Below are positions 43,600-52,044 of a stretch of 64,000 nt of DNA, in pieces. The notes under the pieces were generated by a model. It was given only the letters and a program-made list of their open reading frames with translations, did not search any database and was not told the origin of the DNA. Position 1 is the stretch's first letter. The number at the start of each line of letters is the position of its first letter. The position numbers were made by a program, and so were the translations under genes. Source of the DNA: Candidatus Poribacteria bacterium. Its GTDB lineage: Bacteria > Poribacteria > WGA-4E > WGA-3G. The DNA lies in NCBI GenBank assembly GCA_958295945.1, contig OY282386.1, forward strand, positions 2,046,001 through 2,110,000, in the 5' to 3' direction.

Positions 43600-43677
43600 A
43601 ATGACCCTCAAACCCAACATCTAATACTACGCAGATTGTATAAAATGTCTATTTAGTCAGACTGAGAAAGATATGTG

Positions 43678-44589
43678 ATGAAATTACATAATAAACTTAA
43701 ATTTACACAAAAGCTGAAGGCTGAACCTGAAATCCAGGATAAGATACGGGTCCGACATATAGAGCTTGTGGACGATGATGATAACGTGGTCGCCTCAATC
43801 GGAACAAAGGATGGCGTATATGATAAAGACAAAAAGCCTATTTTTCAAATTTTCAATGAGTTGCAGCAGGTTGAAGTTGAAATCAGCGATAAAGGAATTA
43901 CAATTCATCAACATGATAATAAAAAATCAATTACAATCTTGAATCAAAGAGGCGATGGAACTAGTATATCAGTAGACAGAATTAGCATTTTTAATAAAGA
44001 AAGTGGTAACATAATTAATTTATATGCTTTTTTACCCGAAGTAATAGGTATTCTCGAAATTAAGGGTGAATTCTATTTATCTGGCATAGAAGATGACACC
44101 ACTTTACGTTTAATAGCAAGTTCAGGTAATGGAATTTTTGATGTAGCAGATAATAAAGAAGATCATATTGTTAGTCTTAGAGTAAATTGTGAAGATGAAA
44201 CAATCAAGTTTGCTACACAACGCCTTTCTACAAACGAGAAACTCTGTAATGGAGATACTGATGATACAGACAAGATACTCTTTGATGGGTATGTTGATAA
44301 TAGTACCGAAGGGGCTGAACAACAACGCTGTTTGGCAATCTATCAAGATTCACTTTATGCTGCATTGGTAGATGTGACAACGGACGTTGAAACGGTAGAG
44401 GAACTAGGACAACTCTCGGAGGAATTTAAAGAACGAATGGTGGAGCTTGCGAAACAAAAATCAGTAGAAGCAATTGAGCGTGATCTTGAGCTGGTACAAT
44501 CTGATTTTGGACAAGCATTCTTACATGTCTTACGTAATCCATCGCCACGTGAGGATGATATTGATTTAGAGTATCTGGATTTAGATTGA
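43678..44589 (+). CDS. Hypothetical beta-rich protein, possibly truncated by an in-frame TGA
   Basis: 303 residues from ATG 43678. Short beta-strand repeats (IELVDDDDNVVASIGTK, GITIHQHDNKKSITILNQRG, LRVNCEDETIKFAT) precede a helical acidic end (ELGQLSEEFKERMVELAKQKSVEAIERDLE). After TGA 44587-44589 the same frame stays open for 83 more codons and ends in a DprA-type winged helix. So either the stop is a nonsense mutation that split a longer protein, or two genes once abutted. No family is recognised for the N-terminal part. Confidence 0.55.
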   Translation: MKLHNKLKFTQKLKAEPEIQDKIRVRHIELVDDDDNVVASIGTKDGVYDKDKKPIFQIFNELQQVEVEISDKGITIHQHDNKKSITILNQRGDGTSISVDRISIFNKESGNIINLYAFLPEVIGILEIKGEFYLSGIEDDTTLRLIASSGNGIFDVADNKEDHIVSLRVNCEDETIKFATQRLSTNEKLCNGDTDDTDKILFDGYVDNSTEGAEQQRCLAIYQDSLYAALVDVTTDVETVEELGQLSEEFKERMVELAKQKSVEAIERDLELVQSDFGQAFLHVLRNPSPREDDIDLEYLDLD

Positions 44590-44841
44590 GATATAGATAC
44601 CGAGCCGGATACTACGTCACTAGTATCACCTACTCCAGAAAATAATGAACAGTCTAATAATAATGAACAGTCTAATGAAGATAGGGTCTATAATTCAATT
44701 GAGAAACCATCACCACATATTGATAATATTGTGAGAAAAGCACAAATGCTTGTTCAGAGGGTTTCAGGTATACTCTTGTCTCTGGAAATGAACGGACTTG
44801 TTGAACGACATCCAGGCAATATGTATTCTATTACTCAATAA
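44590..44841 (+). pseudogene. In-frame extension with DprA-like winged-helix tail
   Basis: In frame with the gene above: an Asn/Gln/Ser-rich linker (NNEQSNNNEQSNE), then RVYNSIEKPSPHIDNIVRKAQMLVQRVSGILLSLEMNGLVERHPGN. This last part is the pattern of the DprA C-terminal winged helix (IDxI...S...LLxLExxGLVxxxPG). No start codon with a ribosome-binding site lies in it, so it is translated only if the TGA is read through. It is a fragment unless read through. Confidence 0.6.
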
Positions 44842-44889
44842 GGGCGCGTCTCATTGAGAGGTTTTCAGGAATTTTGGAATTCACTATAA

Positions 44890-45882
44890 ATGCAAAATTA
44901 CGATTTAGACGCAATGAATGCCCGAATCCAGGAAGATAGCAGCCTCATCCAGCAAATTCTGGACGAAGCGGGTAAAATCATTGTCGGACAACGCAACCTA
45001 CTTGAACGATTGATCATTGGACTACTCTGCAACGGACACATCTTACTTGAAGGTGTACCTGGACTCGCAAAAACCACAGCCATTTCCTCACTCGCAAAAA
45101 CCATTGATGCCACATACACCCGTTTCCAATTCACTCCCGATTTACTGCCAGCAGATCTTGTCGGCACTCTAATATACGACCAGCAGAAAAGTGAATTCTA
45201 TACCAGACAAGGTCCAATTTTCGCCAACGTTGTGCTTGCAGATGAAATAAATCGCGCTCCAGCGAAAGTGCAAAGTGCACTGCTGGAAGCGATGCAGGAA
45301 AGACAAGTCACAATAGGTGGCACAACATATCCGCTTGAAGAACCTTTCATCGTTTTAGCCACACAAAATCCGATTGAGCATGAAGGCACATACCCGCTAC
45401 CCGAAGCACAAGTGGACAGATTCATGTTGAAAGTTAAAGTCAGCTACCCCTCCCATTCAGAGGAACTGCAAATCCTACGCCGAATGACAACTGAATCAAT
45501 TCAGGAGATACACCAAGTAATTACATGTGATGATATTATTCGACTCCGGGATCTCACACGCAATATCTATATGGCGGAACAGTTGGAGACATACATCGTA
45601 GATCTCGTATGTGCAACGCGCGCACCAGAAGCATACCAATTAGATGACTTGAGTCCGCTGATAGAATACGGCGCATCACCACGAGCAACGATTTTCCTCG
45701 CACTTGCAGCTAGAGCGCACGCATTCCTCTCTCAACGTGGATATGTCACACCAGATGACATTCATGAAATCGGAATGGATGTACTAAGGCACAGAGTCAT
45801 CTTGAGCTACGAAGCTGAAGCAGAAGGTCTTGATACTGAAGACATTATCACGCAATTGTTTTCAAATATTGAAGTGCCTTAA
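44890..45882 (+). CDS. MoxR-family AAA+ ATPase
   Basis: 330 residues. Walker A GVPGLAKTT (the usual MoxR GxPGxxKT, K with alanine before it), FTPDLLPADLVG, Walker B VLADEINRAPAKVQSALLEAM and sensor ATQNP, then EGTYPLPEAQVDRF. MoxR ATPases act as chaperones that load metals or assemble envelope complexes and normally work with VWA proteins; the VWA protein at 39.2-41.6 kb is the likely partner. The start ATG 44890 follows the DprA-like fragment by about 50 bases without a strong Shine-Dalgarno. Confidence 0.92.
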   Translation: MQNYDLDAMNARIQEDSSLIQQILDEAGKIIVGQRNLLERLIIGLLCNGHILLEGVPGLAKTTAISSLAKTIDATYTRFQFTPDLLPADLVGTLIYDQQKSEFYTRQGPIFANVVLADEINRAPAKVQSALLEAMQERQVTIGGTTYPLEEPFIVLATQNPIEHEGTYPLPEAQVDRFMLKVKVSYPSHSEELQILRRMTTESIQEIHQVITCDDIIRLRDLTRNIYMAEQLETYIVDLVCATRAPEAYQLDDLSPLIEYGASPRATIFLALAARAHAFLSQRGYVTPDDIHEIGMDVLRHRVILSYEAEAEGLDTEDIITQLFSNIEVP

Positions 45883-45931
45883 CTCCCTTCTCTTTAAACA
45901 CAAAATCCACTATTCAACTCAAGCCTGATTT

Positions 45932-45952
45932 GTTGGAGTGGTTTTCAACCAC
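45932..45952 (+). repeat. GTTGGA-headed hairpin
   Basis: Head GTTGGA, stem GTGGTT/AACCAC, loop TTC. It is a relative of the GTAGGA element at 14641-14663 (stem GGGGTT/AACCCC, loop TCT) and of 41587-41606. Confidence 0.55.
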
Positions 45953-45991
45953 GATACTGCTACATGGCTTCTAATTACGATGACACAAAAT

Positions 45992-46124
45992 ACCATATCT
46001 AATTGAGAACATACCATTAGAGAAGAAACTGGTTCGTAGTCGCGCAATTCATTGCGCTTCTTACATTCTCTAGCTAAGTTAGAATTCATACTCTCATACT
46101 GACATATTATCTATTAGAAATGGT
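45992..46124. mobile_element. 133-bp MITE-like element, second copy of the family
   Basis: Ends ACCATATCTAAT and ATTAGAAATGGT (one mismatch in 12), flanked by AT on each side as in the 24.1-kb element. Inside is a GTAG-headed hairpin (46036-46057). Position between MoxR and rpsA, no gene disrupted. Confidence 0.6.
46036..46057 (+). repeat. GTAG-headed hairpin GCGCAAT/ATTGCGC
   Basis: GTAG at 46036-46039, perfect stem GCGCAAT (46042-46048) and ATTGCGC (46051-46057) around TC, followed by TTCTTACATT. Copies: 53078-53099 and, without the head, 55506-55521; a damaged one at 31086. Confidence 0.75.
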
Positions 46125-46298
46125 ATTATATATGCCGCTCCTACGGAACTCAAGATGAGAGGACAACATTTTCTGTAGACATAACGGCTGCACGGCACTA
46201 AAGACAGATACAAATGCGAAAATATAACATTAACGTAATAGTAAAAAATCTTCAAGAATATTGAAAACTAAATAAACCTGACAAAGATAAGATTATAG

Positions 46299-46327
46299 TT
46301 GCATTTCTATGTACATTGTGATATACT
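46299..46327 (+). promoter_or_regulatory. Sigma-70-like promoter for rpsA
   Basis: TTGCAT at 46299-46304 and TATACT at 46322-46327, spacer 17. The predicted leader to the ATG is about 95 bases. AAGGAGG at 46369-46375 is 51 bases ahead of the ATG, and a hairpin AACGC/GCGTT (46389-46404) lies between. Confidence 0.65.
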
Positions 46328-46426
46328 ATTAAGTAACCGATTTGAAAGTGTCAGAAGCACTTCGCAACAAGGAGGAACTGGCTGACTTAACGCTGCATTG
46401 CGTTTTGACGAGACCCAGGTATCTTA

Positions 46427-48892
46427 ATGATTAACGAACATAACCATACAGACGATTCCACAGTTGATGTGGAAGAAGAAAAACAAGTTGATGATTCAAC
46501 TGAAATAACACCAAATGAAGCAGATGAAACAGAAGTAGAAAGCAATGAAACTGAATCAGTTCCTGATGATCAGAAAACAGAACAGACGGAACACACAGAT
46601 GAGGAAACTACAGACACAGATACCGCTGATGATGCAACCCAAGTTGCTGAATCTGCCGAAGACCCACCCACTGCTGATGCACAAAGCGATACATCAGAGA
46701 TAGAACCCGAAGAGACCTCCGAAACTGTCGCAGCCGAAAGTGACAGCCCTGAAACTGAATCTGAGGAAACAGCCGAAACTGCTGCAGACGAAACCGAAGT
46801 GTCAGATGGTGAATCCGAAGAAACTTCCTTACCAACAGAACCTGAAGTTGTGTCTGAACAGGAAGCACAAACTGAAAGTGAAACATCAGAACAACAAACT
46901 GAGGCTATGAGCCAAGAATCTCTTGAAGAGGCGTATGATAATTCACTCAAAGCCTTTACTGATGGAGAAATTGTCAAAGGCAACGTAGTTGATGTCAGTC
47001 GTGATGAAGTTATGATTGATATTGGGTTTAAATCGGAAGGTTATATTCCCGCTGCCGAATTTGAATCTAATGAGGGCGGCCTGCCATCTGTACAGGTCGG
47101 TGATGAAATTGATGTATACATCGTACGCCGTGAAGACTCAGAAGGACAAATTGTTCTATCAAAGAAAATAGCTGATCAGACTTTAGTTTGGGATGAAATA
47201 ACTCAGGCTTTTGAGAACGGTTCACCGGTTGACGGTCATATTACTGATAAACAAAAAGGTGGACTACAAGTGAATGTCGGTTCTTTGCGCGCATTTTTGC
47301 CTGCATCTCAAGTTGATTTAAGACCCACCCAAGACCTTGACCAATATGTCGGGGAAACATTCCCCATGAAAATCATCAGTCTCAATAAACGACGCAATAA
47401 CATCGTTCTGTCAAGACGCGCATGGCTTGAAGCTGAAATGGCAGAAAAGAAAGAGGAAGTACTAAAAACGCTTGAAGTCGGACAACTAATTGCCGGTGTA
47501 GTGAAAAACATCACTAATTTTGGGGCATTTGTTGACCTCGGAGGCGTTGATGGATTACTTCATAAAATCGATATGGCTTGGAAACGGGTTCACCACCCCT
47601 CTGAAATTGTCAATATCGGTGATGAAATTGAGGTACAAGTTATTGCTATTGGTGAAGAAAACGAGAAAATTTCATTAGGTCTAAAACAGAAATCCAGCGA
47701 TCCCTGGGAAAACGTTGAAGAAAAATATGTTATCGGTTCAAAAGTTTCTGGCACTGTCGTAAATATAGTGAATTACGGCGTTTTTGTCCAACTTGAAGAA
47801 GCAGTTGAAGGATTGATCCACGTTTCAGAAATGGCATGGACAAGACGAAACGTCGCTCCCTCCCGTATGGTCAGTAAAGGGACAGAAATTGAGGCGATCG
47901 TACTTGAAATATCTAAAGAAGAAAAACGAATTTCATTAGGAATCAAACAATTACAGCAAAATCCATGGGAACTCTTAGAACAAAAGTATCCAGTCGGCAC
48001 AAAGATTACTGGACGCATTCGAAACCTTACAAATTTTGGGGCTTTTGTTGAAATAGAAGAAGGCATTGATGGATTAATTCACACCTCTGACCTATCTTGG
48101 ACAGAACGAACTTCTAATCCGCAAGAAATGTTAAAGGAAGGAGATGAGGTCGAGGTAGTTGTACTTCAAATTGATGCTTCTGAACGACGCGTTTCTTTAG
48201 GATTAAAGCAAACACAACCCGATCCATGGGATGAAGTTCCTGAAAAATATAAGGTCGGTTCTGTTGTTCGCGGTCAAGTTGTAAATCTAACAAGTTTTGG
48301 GGCATTCACGAAACTTGAAGAAGGTATTGATGGCTTAATCCATATTTCTGAGATCGCTGATCGACGGATTGAAAGACCAGAAGAGGTCGTCAAAGTTGGG
48401 GATGAATTAGATGTTAAGGTCATTAACCTTGATCCGAAAGGCAGAAGAATCGGTTTGAGTTTGAAAGCAGCTATAGCAGACCAAGAACGGACCTCTACTC
48501 CTCCCGAAGAACGACAAGAAAGACCAAGACGCGAACGTCCATCAAGACAACGAGAACACAGACAGCCAAAACCTGTTGAGCGAGAAGAAACCATTATGGG
48601 CGCGCTGCTCAAAAAGGAAATTGGAAGAAATAACGCTGAGAATCTAATGAACTCGCAGAAGACTGAAAGTCCTGAGGTGCCAGAAGATACAACGGTTTCT
48701 GATGACATTGAAAGTGCTGATATACCTGAAGATACCACGGTTTCTGATGATACTGAAAATACTGACGCACCTGATGATACCGCAGCTACTGATGATACTG
48801 AGAATGCCGCACATTCTGAAGATACCACGGTTTCTGATGATACTGAAAATACTGACGCATCTGAAGAAACTGATAAGCCTGAAGTCTCTTAA
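46427..48892 (+). CDS. rpsA: 30S ribosomal protein S1 with long acidic N- and C-terminal extensions
   Basis: 821 residues against about 400-560 for most S1 proteins. Residues 1-175 are an Asp/Glu/Thr/Ser-rich low-complexity region. Six S1 domains follow from about 178 to 685 (start DGEIVKGNVVDVSRDEVMIDIG; later NITNFGAFVDLGGVDGLLH, NYGVFVQLEEAVEGLIHVSEMAW, and so on). The basic patch RPRRERPSRQREHRQ ends the fold. The last 75 residues include four 15-residue acidic repeats. S1 binds mRNA on the 30S subunit. No other ribosomal gene is adjacent. The ATG lacks a nearby Shine-Dalgarno, a feature also known for rpsA of Escherichia coli. Confidence 0.92.
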   Translation: MINEHNHTDDSTVDVEEEKQVDDSTEITPNEADETEVESNETESVPDDQKTEQTEHTDEETTDTDTADDATQVAESAEDPPTADAQSDTSEIEPEETSETVAAESDSPETESEETAETAADETEVSDGESEETSLPTEPEVVSEQEAQTESETSEQQTEAMSQESLEEAYDNSLKAFTDGEIVKGNVVDVSRDEVMIDIGFKSEGYIPAAEFESNEGGLPSVQVGDEIDVYIVRREDSEGQIVLSKKIADQTLVWDEITQAFENGSPVDGHITDKQKGGLQVNVGSLRAFLPASQVDLRPTQDLDQYVGETFPMKIISLNKRRNNIVLSRRAWLEAEMAEKKEEVLKTLEVGQLIAGVVKNITNFGAFVDLGGVDGLLHKIDMAWKRVHHPSEIVNIGDEIEVQVIAIGEENEKISLGLKQKSSDPWENVEEKYVIGSKVSGTVVNIVNYGVFVQLEEAVEGLIHVSEMAWTRRNVAPSRMVSKGTEIEAIVLEISKEEKRISLGIKQLQQNPWELLEQKYPVGTKITGRIRNLTNFGAFVEIEEGIDGLIHTSDLSWTERTSNPQEMLKEGDEVEVVVLQIDASERRVSLGLKQTQPDPWDEVPEKYKVGSVVRGQVVNLTSFGAFTKLEEGIDGLIHISEIADRRIERPEEVVKVGDELDVKVINLDPKGRRIGLSLKAAIADQERTSTPPEERQERPRRERPSRQREHRQPKPVEREETIMGALLKKEIGRNNAENLMNSQKTESPEVPEDTTVSDDIESADIPEDTTVSDDTENTDAPDDTAATDDTENAAHSEDTTVSDDTENTDASEETDKPEVS
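48683..48862 (+). repeat. Four 45-bp tandem repeats at the end of rpsA
   Basis: Units at 48683, 48728, 48773 and 48818, each coding 15 residues of the type EDTTVSDDTENTDAP. Units 2 and 4 are identical except near the end; units 1 and 3 are more diverged. Copy number can change without frameshift. Confidence 0.9.
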
Positions 48893-49004
48893 GAATCCCA
48901 AGGTAGATATTTTAGTTTGAGCATTCTCATCATTTAAATCGCACGCTTCGCTCTATCAAGAACGATATGGCACGTCTATTTAGGATGAGTTCTTTACTTA
49001 CGCA

Positions 49005-49033
49005 TTGTCAAACCCATAAGCGTTACATAATAT
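49005..49033 (+). promoter_or_regulatory. Sigma-70-like promoter for metK-ahcY
   Basis: TTGTCA at 49005-49010 and TAATAT at 49028-49033, spacer 17. No SAM-riboswitch-like secondary structure stands out in the short leader that follows. Confidence 0.5.
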
Positions 49034-49083
49034 GTATACAGGAAATTTTGGGAACTGTCTTTACGTAAGGAGGATTTAAAGAT

Positions 49084-49107
49084 ATGCTGACAGGAGAACA
49101 TAATTGA
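49084..49107 (+). CDS. Seven-codon leader peptide overlapping metK
   Basis: ATG 49084 with strong TAAGGAGG at 49066-49073 opens MLTGEHN and stops at TGA 49105-49107, which overlaps the metK TTG (49104-49106) by two bases. Ribosomes ending here would restart on the TTG, so translation of metK could be coupled to it. Coding is inferred from the Shine-Dalgarno and the overlap only. Confidence 0.4.
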   Translation: MLTGEHN

Positions 49108-50231
49108 GTCATAACTTTTTGTTTTCGTCCGAATCGGTTACCGAGGGACATCCAGACAAAATCGCAGATCAAATTTCTGATGCTATATTAGATGCCATTC
49201 TAACTGAAGATCCTCATGGAAGAGTTGCATGTGAAACACTCGTTACGACCGGACTTGCCATTATTGCTGGTGAAATCACTACAACAGCAACACCAAATTT
49301 GCAAGAAATCGCACGAGAAGTCATAGCAGATATCGGATATACTGACGCTAATTATGGGTTTGATGCACAACATAGTGCAATTCTAACCACAATAGATAAA
49401 CAATCTCCTGATATTGCAATGGGTGTTAATCCAGGAGGTGCTGGTGACCAAGGATTAATGTTCGGTTATGCATGCACAGAAACACCAGAATTGATGCCTT
49501 TGCCTATAACTTTAGCTCACCAATTAACCCAACAATTGGCACAAGTGCGTAAAAAAGATATCCTTGATTTCCTCCGACCGGATGGAAAGTCCCAAGTCAC
49601 AGTTGAATATGTAGATAATAAACCTACCGAAGTTACTACAATCGTTGTTTCTTCACAACATGATCCTGAGGTCACAGATTCTGATCTAAGAGAGGCAATA
49701 ATTGAAGAAGTAATCAAGAAGGTTATCCCTGAAGACTTGATGAGTTCCGATGTTGTTTTTCACATCAATCCAACTGGACGATTTGTGACGGGTGGACCGC
49801 ATGGAGACGCAGGATTAACCGGTAGGAAAATTATAGTGGATACTTATGGCGGAATGGGACGCCACGGAGGTGGTGCACTCTCCGGTAAAGACCCAACGAA
49901 AGTTGATAGGAGTGCTGCTTATGCTTCCCGACACGCCGCTAAAAATCTTGTGGCTGCGGGGTTGGCTGAACGATGTGAGATTCAAATCGCTTATGCTATC
50001 GGACGTAAAGCACCGGTCTCCGTAATGGTTGATACCTTTGGCACAGGGGATGATGAATTAGCATCTAAATTAGTCAATCAGCATTTTGACCTAACCCCAG
50101 AAGGTATTATTGACAGATTGAAATTACGTGAGCCAATTTATCAAAAAACTGCCGCTTATGGACACTTCGGACGGACTGATATTGGTTTCACATGGGAAAA
50201 GAACGATTATGCTGAAAAATTAAAGGTGTAA
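49104..50231 (+). CDS. metK: S-adenosylmethionine synthetase
   Basis: 375 residues from TTG 49104 with AGGAG 7 bases upstream. Hallmarks: [26 protein letters not shown] at the N-terminus, [12 protein letters not shown] (ATP loop), [20 protein letters not shown] and [19 protein letters not shown]. Makes SAM from methionine and ATP in the cytoplasm. The next gene, ahcY, starts 8 bases after the stop, giving a methyl-cycle operon: SAM made by MetK and the product inhibitor S-adenosylhomocysteine cleared by AhcY. TTG start is fixed by the motif position and Shine-Dalgarno. Confidence 0.96.
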   Translation: MSHNFLFSSESVTEGHPDKIADQISDAILDAILTEDPHGRVACETLVTTGLAIIAGEITTTATPNLQEIAREVIADIGYTDANYGFDAQHSAILTTIDKQSPDIAMGVNPGGAGDQGLMFGYACTETPELMPLPITLAHQLTQQLAQVRKKDILDFLRPDGKSQVTVEYVDNKPTEVTTIVVSSQHDPEVTDSDLREAIIEEVIKKVIPEDLMSSDVVFHINPTGRFVTGGPHGDAGLTGRKIIVDTYGGMGRHGGGALSGKDPTKVDRSAAYASRHAAKNLVAAGLAERCEIQIAYAIGRKAPVSVMVDTFGTGDDELASKLVNQHFDLTPEGIIDRLKLREPIYQKTAAYGHFGRTDIGFTWEKNDYAEKLKV

Positions 50232-50239
50232 GGAGGACG

Positions 50240-51502
50240 ATGGACTACGATATTAAAACAACAGACCTCGCAGATTTAGGAAAACAACGGATTGATTGGG
50301 CAAATCGGTTTATGCCTGTCCTAACATCAATCCGTGAACGTTTTGCAACCGAACAGCCTTTGAAAGGAATTAAAGTTGCAGCGTGTTTACATGTCACAAC
50401 AGAGACAGCAAATCTCATGCAGACTTTGCAGGCAGGTGGTGCCGAATTAGCATTATGTGCATCTAACCCGCTTAGCACACAAGATGATGTCGCTGCCTCT
50501 CTCGTGGTCAATGATAAAATCGCGGTGTTCGCAATTAACGGTGAAGATACTGAAACATACTATAAACACATCCAAGCTACACTCGCAACACAATCAAATA
50601 TCACGATGGATGACGGTGCGGATTTAGTTTCACAACTACATTCAGAAAAAACAAATCCTGCACTCGTTGAACAAGTCATTGCGGGAACAGAAGAAACAAC
50701 CACCGGTGTAATCAGATTAAAAAGCATGGCAGCAGAAGGTGTACTGAAATACCCCATCATCGCTGTGAATGATGCTGATACCAAGCACTTTTTTGATAAC
50801 CGATACGGTACAGGACAAAGCACCTTAGACGGAATCATTCGAGCAACCAATCTACTCATCGCGGGAACAACCGTCGTTGTCGCAGGTTACGGTTGGTGCG
50901 GTAGAGGTGTCGCAAGTCGAGCACGCGGTCTGGGGGCAAGTGTCATCGTAACAGAAGTAAATGCACTGAAAGCGTTAGAAGCAGTCATGGATGGTTTCAG
51001 GGTAATGCCGATGCAGAAAGCTGTTCAAGAAGCAAACCTTGTCATAACACTGACAGGCGACATCCATGTCCTCAGGCAAGAACATTTTGAGGCTATGAAG
51101 GATGGTACAATTATCGCAAATTCTGGTCATTTCAATGTAGAAATAGACATCCCTACACTTGAAGAACTTGCTGTTGAAAAATCAGTTGCCCGCGAATTTG
51201 TCGAATCATACACACTCGCTGATGGTCGCACTCTTTATCTCATCGGAGAAGGACGGTTAGTCAACTTAGCATCCGCAGAGGGACATCCTGCCAGCGTTAT
51301 GGACATGAGTTTTGCTAATCAAGCTTTATCCCTTGAATATATCGCCAAGAACCAGCAAAATCTTGAAAACAAGGTATATGACGTTCCTGAAACTATTGAC
51401 GAGGAAGTAGCAAGGCTAAAGTTAGCCGCATTCGGTGTGGAAATAGACACACTCACTGCTGAGCAAGAAAAATACCTCAATTCATGGGAAATGGGGACAT
51501 AA
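50240..51502 (+). CDS. ahcY: S-adenosylhomocysteinase
   Basis: 420 residues; GGAGG before ATG 50240. Seen: [78 protein letters not shown] and NAD-binding [21 protein letters not shown], then [11 protein letters not shown] and a shortened C-terminus. It hydrolyses S-adenosylhomocysteine to adenosine and homocysteine with bound NAD. The insertion found in eukaryotic and proteobacterial enzymes is absent, matching the about 420-residue archaeal/Thermotoga-like group. Cotranscribed with metK. Confidence 0.95.
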   Translation: MDYDIKTTDLADLGKQRIDWANRFMPVLTSIRERFATEQPLKGIKVAACLHVTTETANLMQTLQAGGAELALCASNPLSTQDDVAASLVVNDKIAVFAINGEDTETYYKHIQATLATQSNITMDDGADLVSQLHSEKTNPALVEQVIAGTEETTTGVIRLKSMAAEGVLKYPIIAVNDADTKHFFDNRYGTGQSTLDGIIRATNLLIAGTTVVVAGYGWCGRGVASRARGLGASVIVTEVNALKALEAVMDGFRVMPMQKAVQEANLVITLTGDIHVLRQEHFEAMKDGTIIANSGHFNVEIDIPTLEELAVEKSVAREFVESYTLADGRTLYLIGEGRLVNLASAEGHPASVMDMSFANQALSLEYIAKNQQNLENKVYDVPETIDEEVARLKLAAFGVEIDTLTAEQEKYLNSWEMGT

Positions 51503-51531
51503 GCAAATCTAACAGGACATATACACATCCT

Positions 51532-51554
51532 GTAGGCGCGCTTTGTAAGCGCGC
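51532..51554 (+). repeat. GTAG-headed hairpin after ahcY
   Basis: GTAG at 51532-51535, stem GCGCGCTT (51536-51543), loop TGT, stem AAGCGCGC (51547-51554). It is 30 bases after the ahcY stop. Related copies: 9345-9370 and 51963-51985; a damaged one near 51928. Confidence 0.75.
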
Positions 51555-51650
51555 TGAATGCTACTGATAATTGTGAAAAATTTACTATATTGGTGTAAAG
51601 ATATCCTGAATGTTTTCTAAGTAATTTCTATTTCATCTATTGGAAAACCA

Positions 51651-51884
51651 ATGAAAAAGCATGAAATCTGGGAAAGCATTGTTATACTTCTCACAGCAAT
51701 ATTATTGCTGCCATTTTGGTTGTCACGTACCGGTCAGGTGCAGTTCCCTCCGACCATTGCCTCAATACTTGAAATCTTAGTATATCCGCTTTTGATTGTT
51801 CTTGTCGTAATTTTATTGCGTCGATTACGTCGTATCATCAAGGCTTTTCGTGAAAACAAAAACCGTCCAGGCACTTTTTCATAA
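51651..51884 (+). CDS. Small membrane protein
   Basis: 77 residues with two hydrophobic helices (SIVILLTAILLLPFWL and ILEILVYPLLIVLVVILLRR) joined by a polar loop, and a basic tail with RRLRRIIKAFRENKNR, as expected for a cytoplasmic end. No family name. Its position between hairpin repeats, with the promoter not visible, makes expression uncertain. Confidence 0.55.
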   Translation: MKKHEIWESIVILLTAILLLPFWLSRTGQVQFPPTIASILEILVYPLLIVLVVILLRRLRRIIKAFRENKNRPGTFS

Positions 51885-51962
51885 AACAAAAAGCATGTGT
51901 ACAACCTATAGGAAATGAGAACAACCTGCAGGTGCGCTTTGTATGCAAACAAGTACAAACTT

Positions 51963-51985
51963 GTAGGTGCGCTTTGTAAGCGCGC
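51963..51985 (+). repeat. GTAG-headed hairpin
   Basis: GTAG at 51963-51966, stem GTGCGCTT/AAGCGCGC with one G-T pair and loop TGT. Third copy of this stem in the window. Confidence 0.7.
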
Positions 51986-52044
51986 AAATTTATGTAGAAG
52001 AAAAATATTATAATCCAATATATTATAGGATCTATGAAGAATTT

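Noticed and set aside
46570-46983. Long Ser/Val-rich minus-strand frame
   Set aside because: Mirror image of the acidic low-complexity N-terminus of ribosomal protein S1.
48274-48828. 184-codon minus-strand frame at the end of rpsA
   Set aside because: Antisense to S1 domain 6 and its acidic repeats; composition is a mirror artefact.
48893-49083. SAM riboswitch upstream of metK
   Set aside because: The leader from the predicted promoter is about 60-70 bases and shows no SAM-I/II/III-type conserved core. A short leader ORF explains it better.
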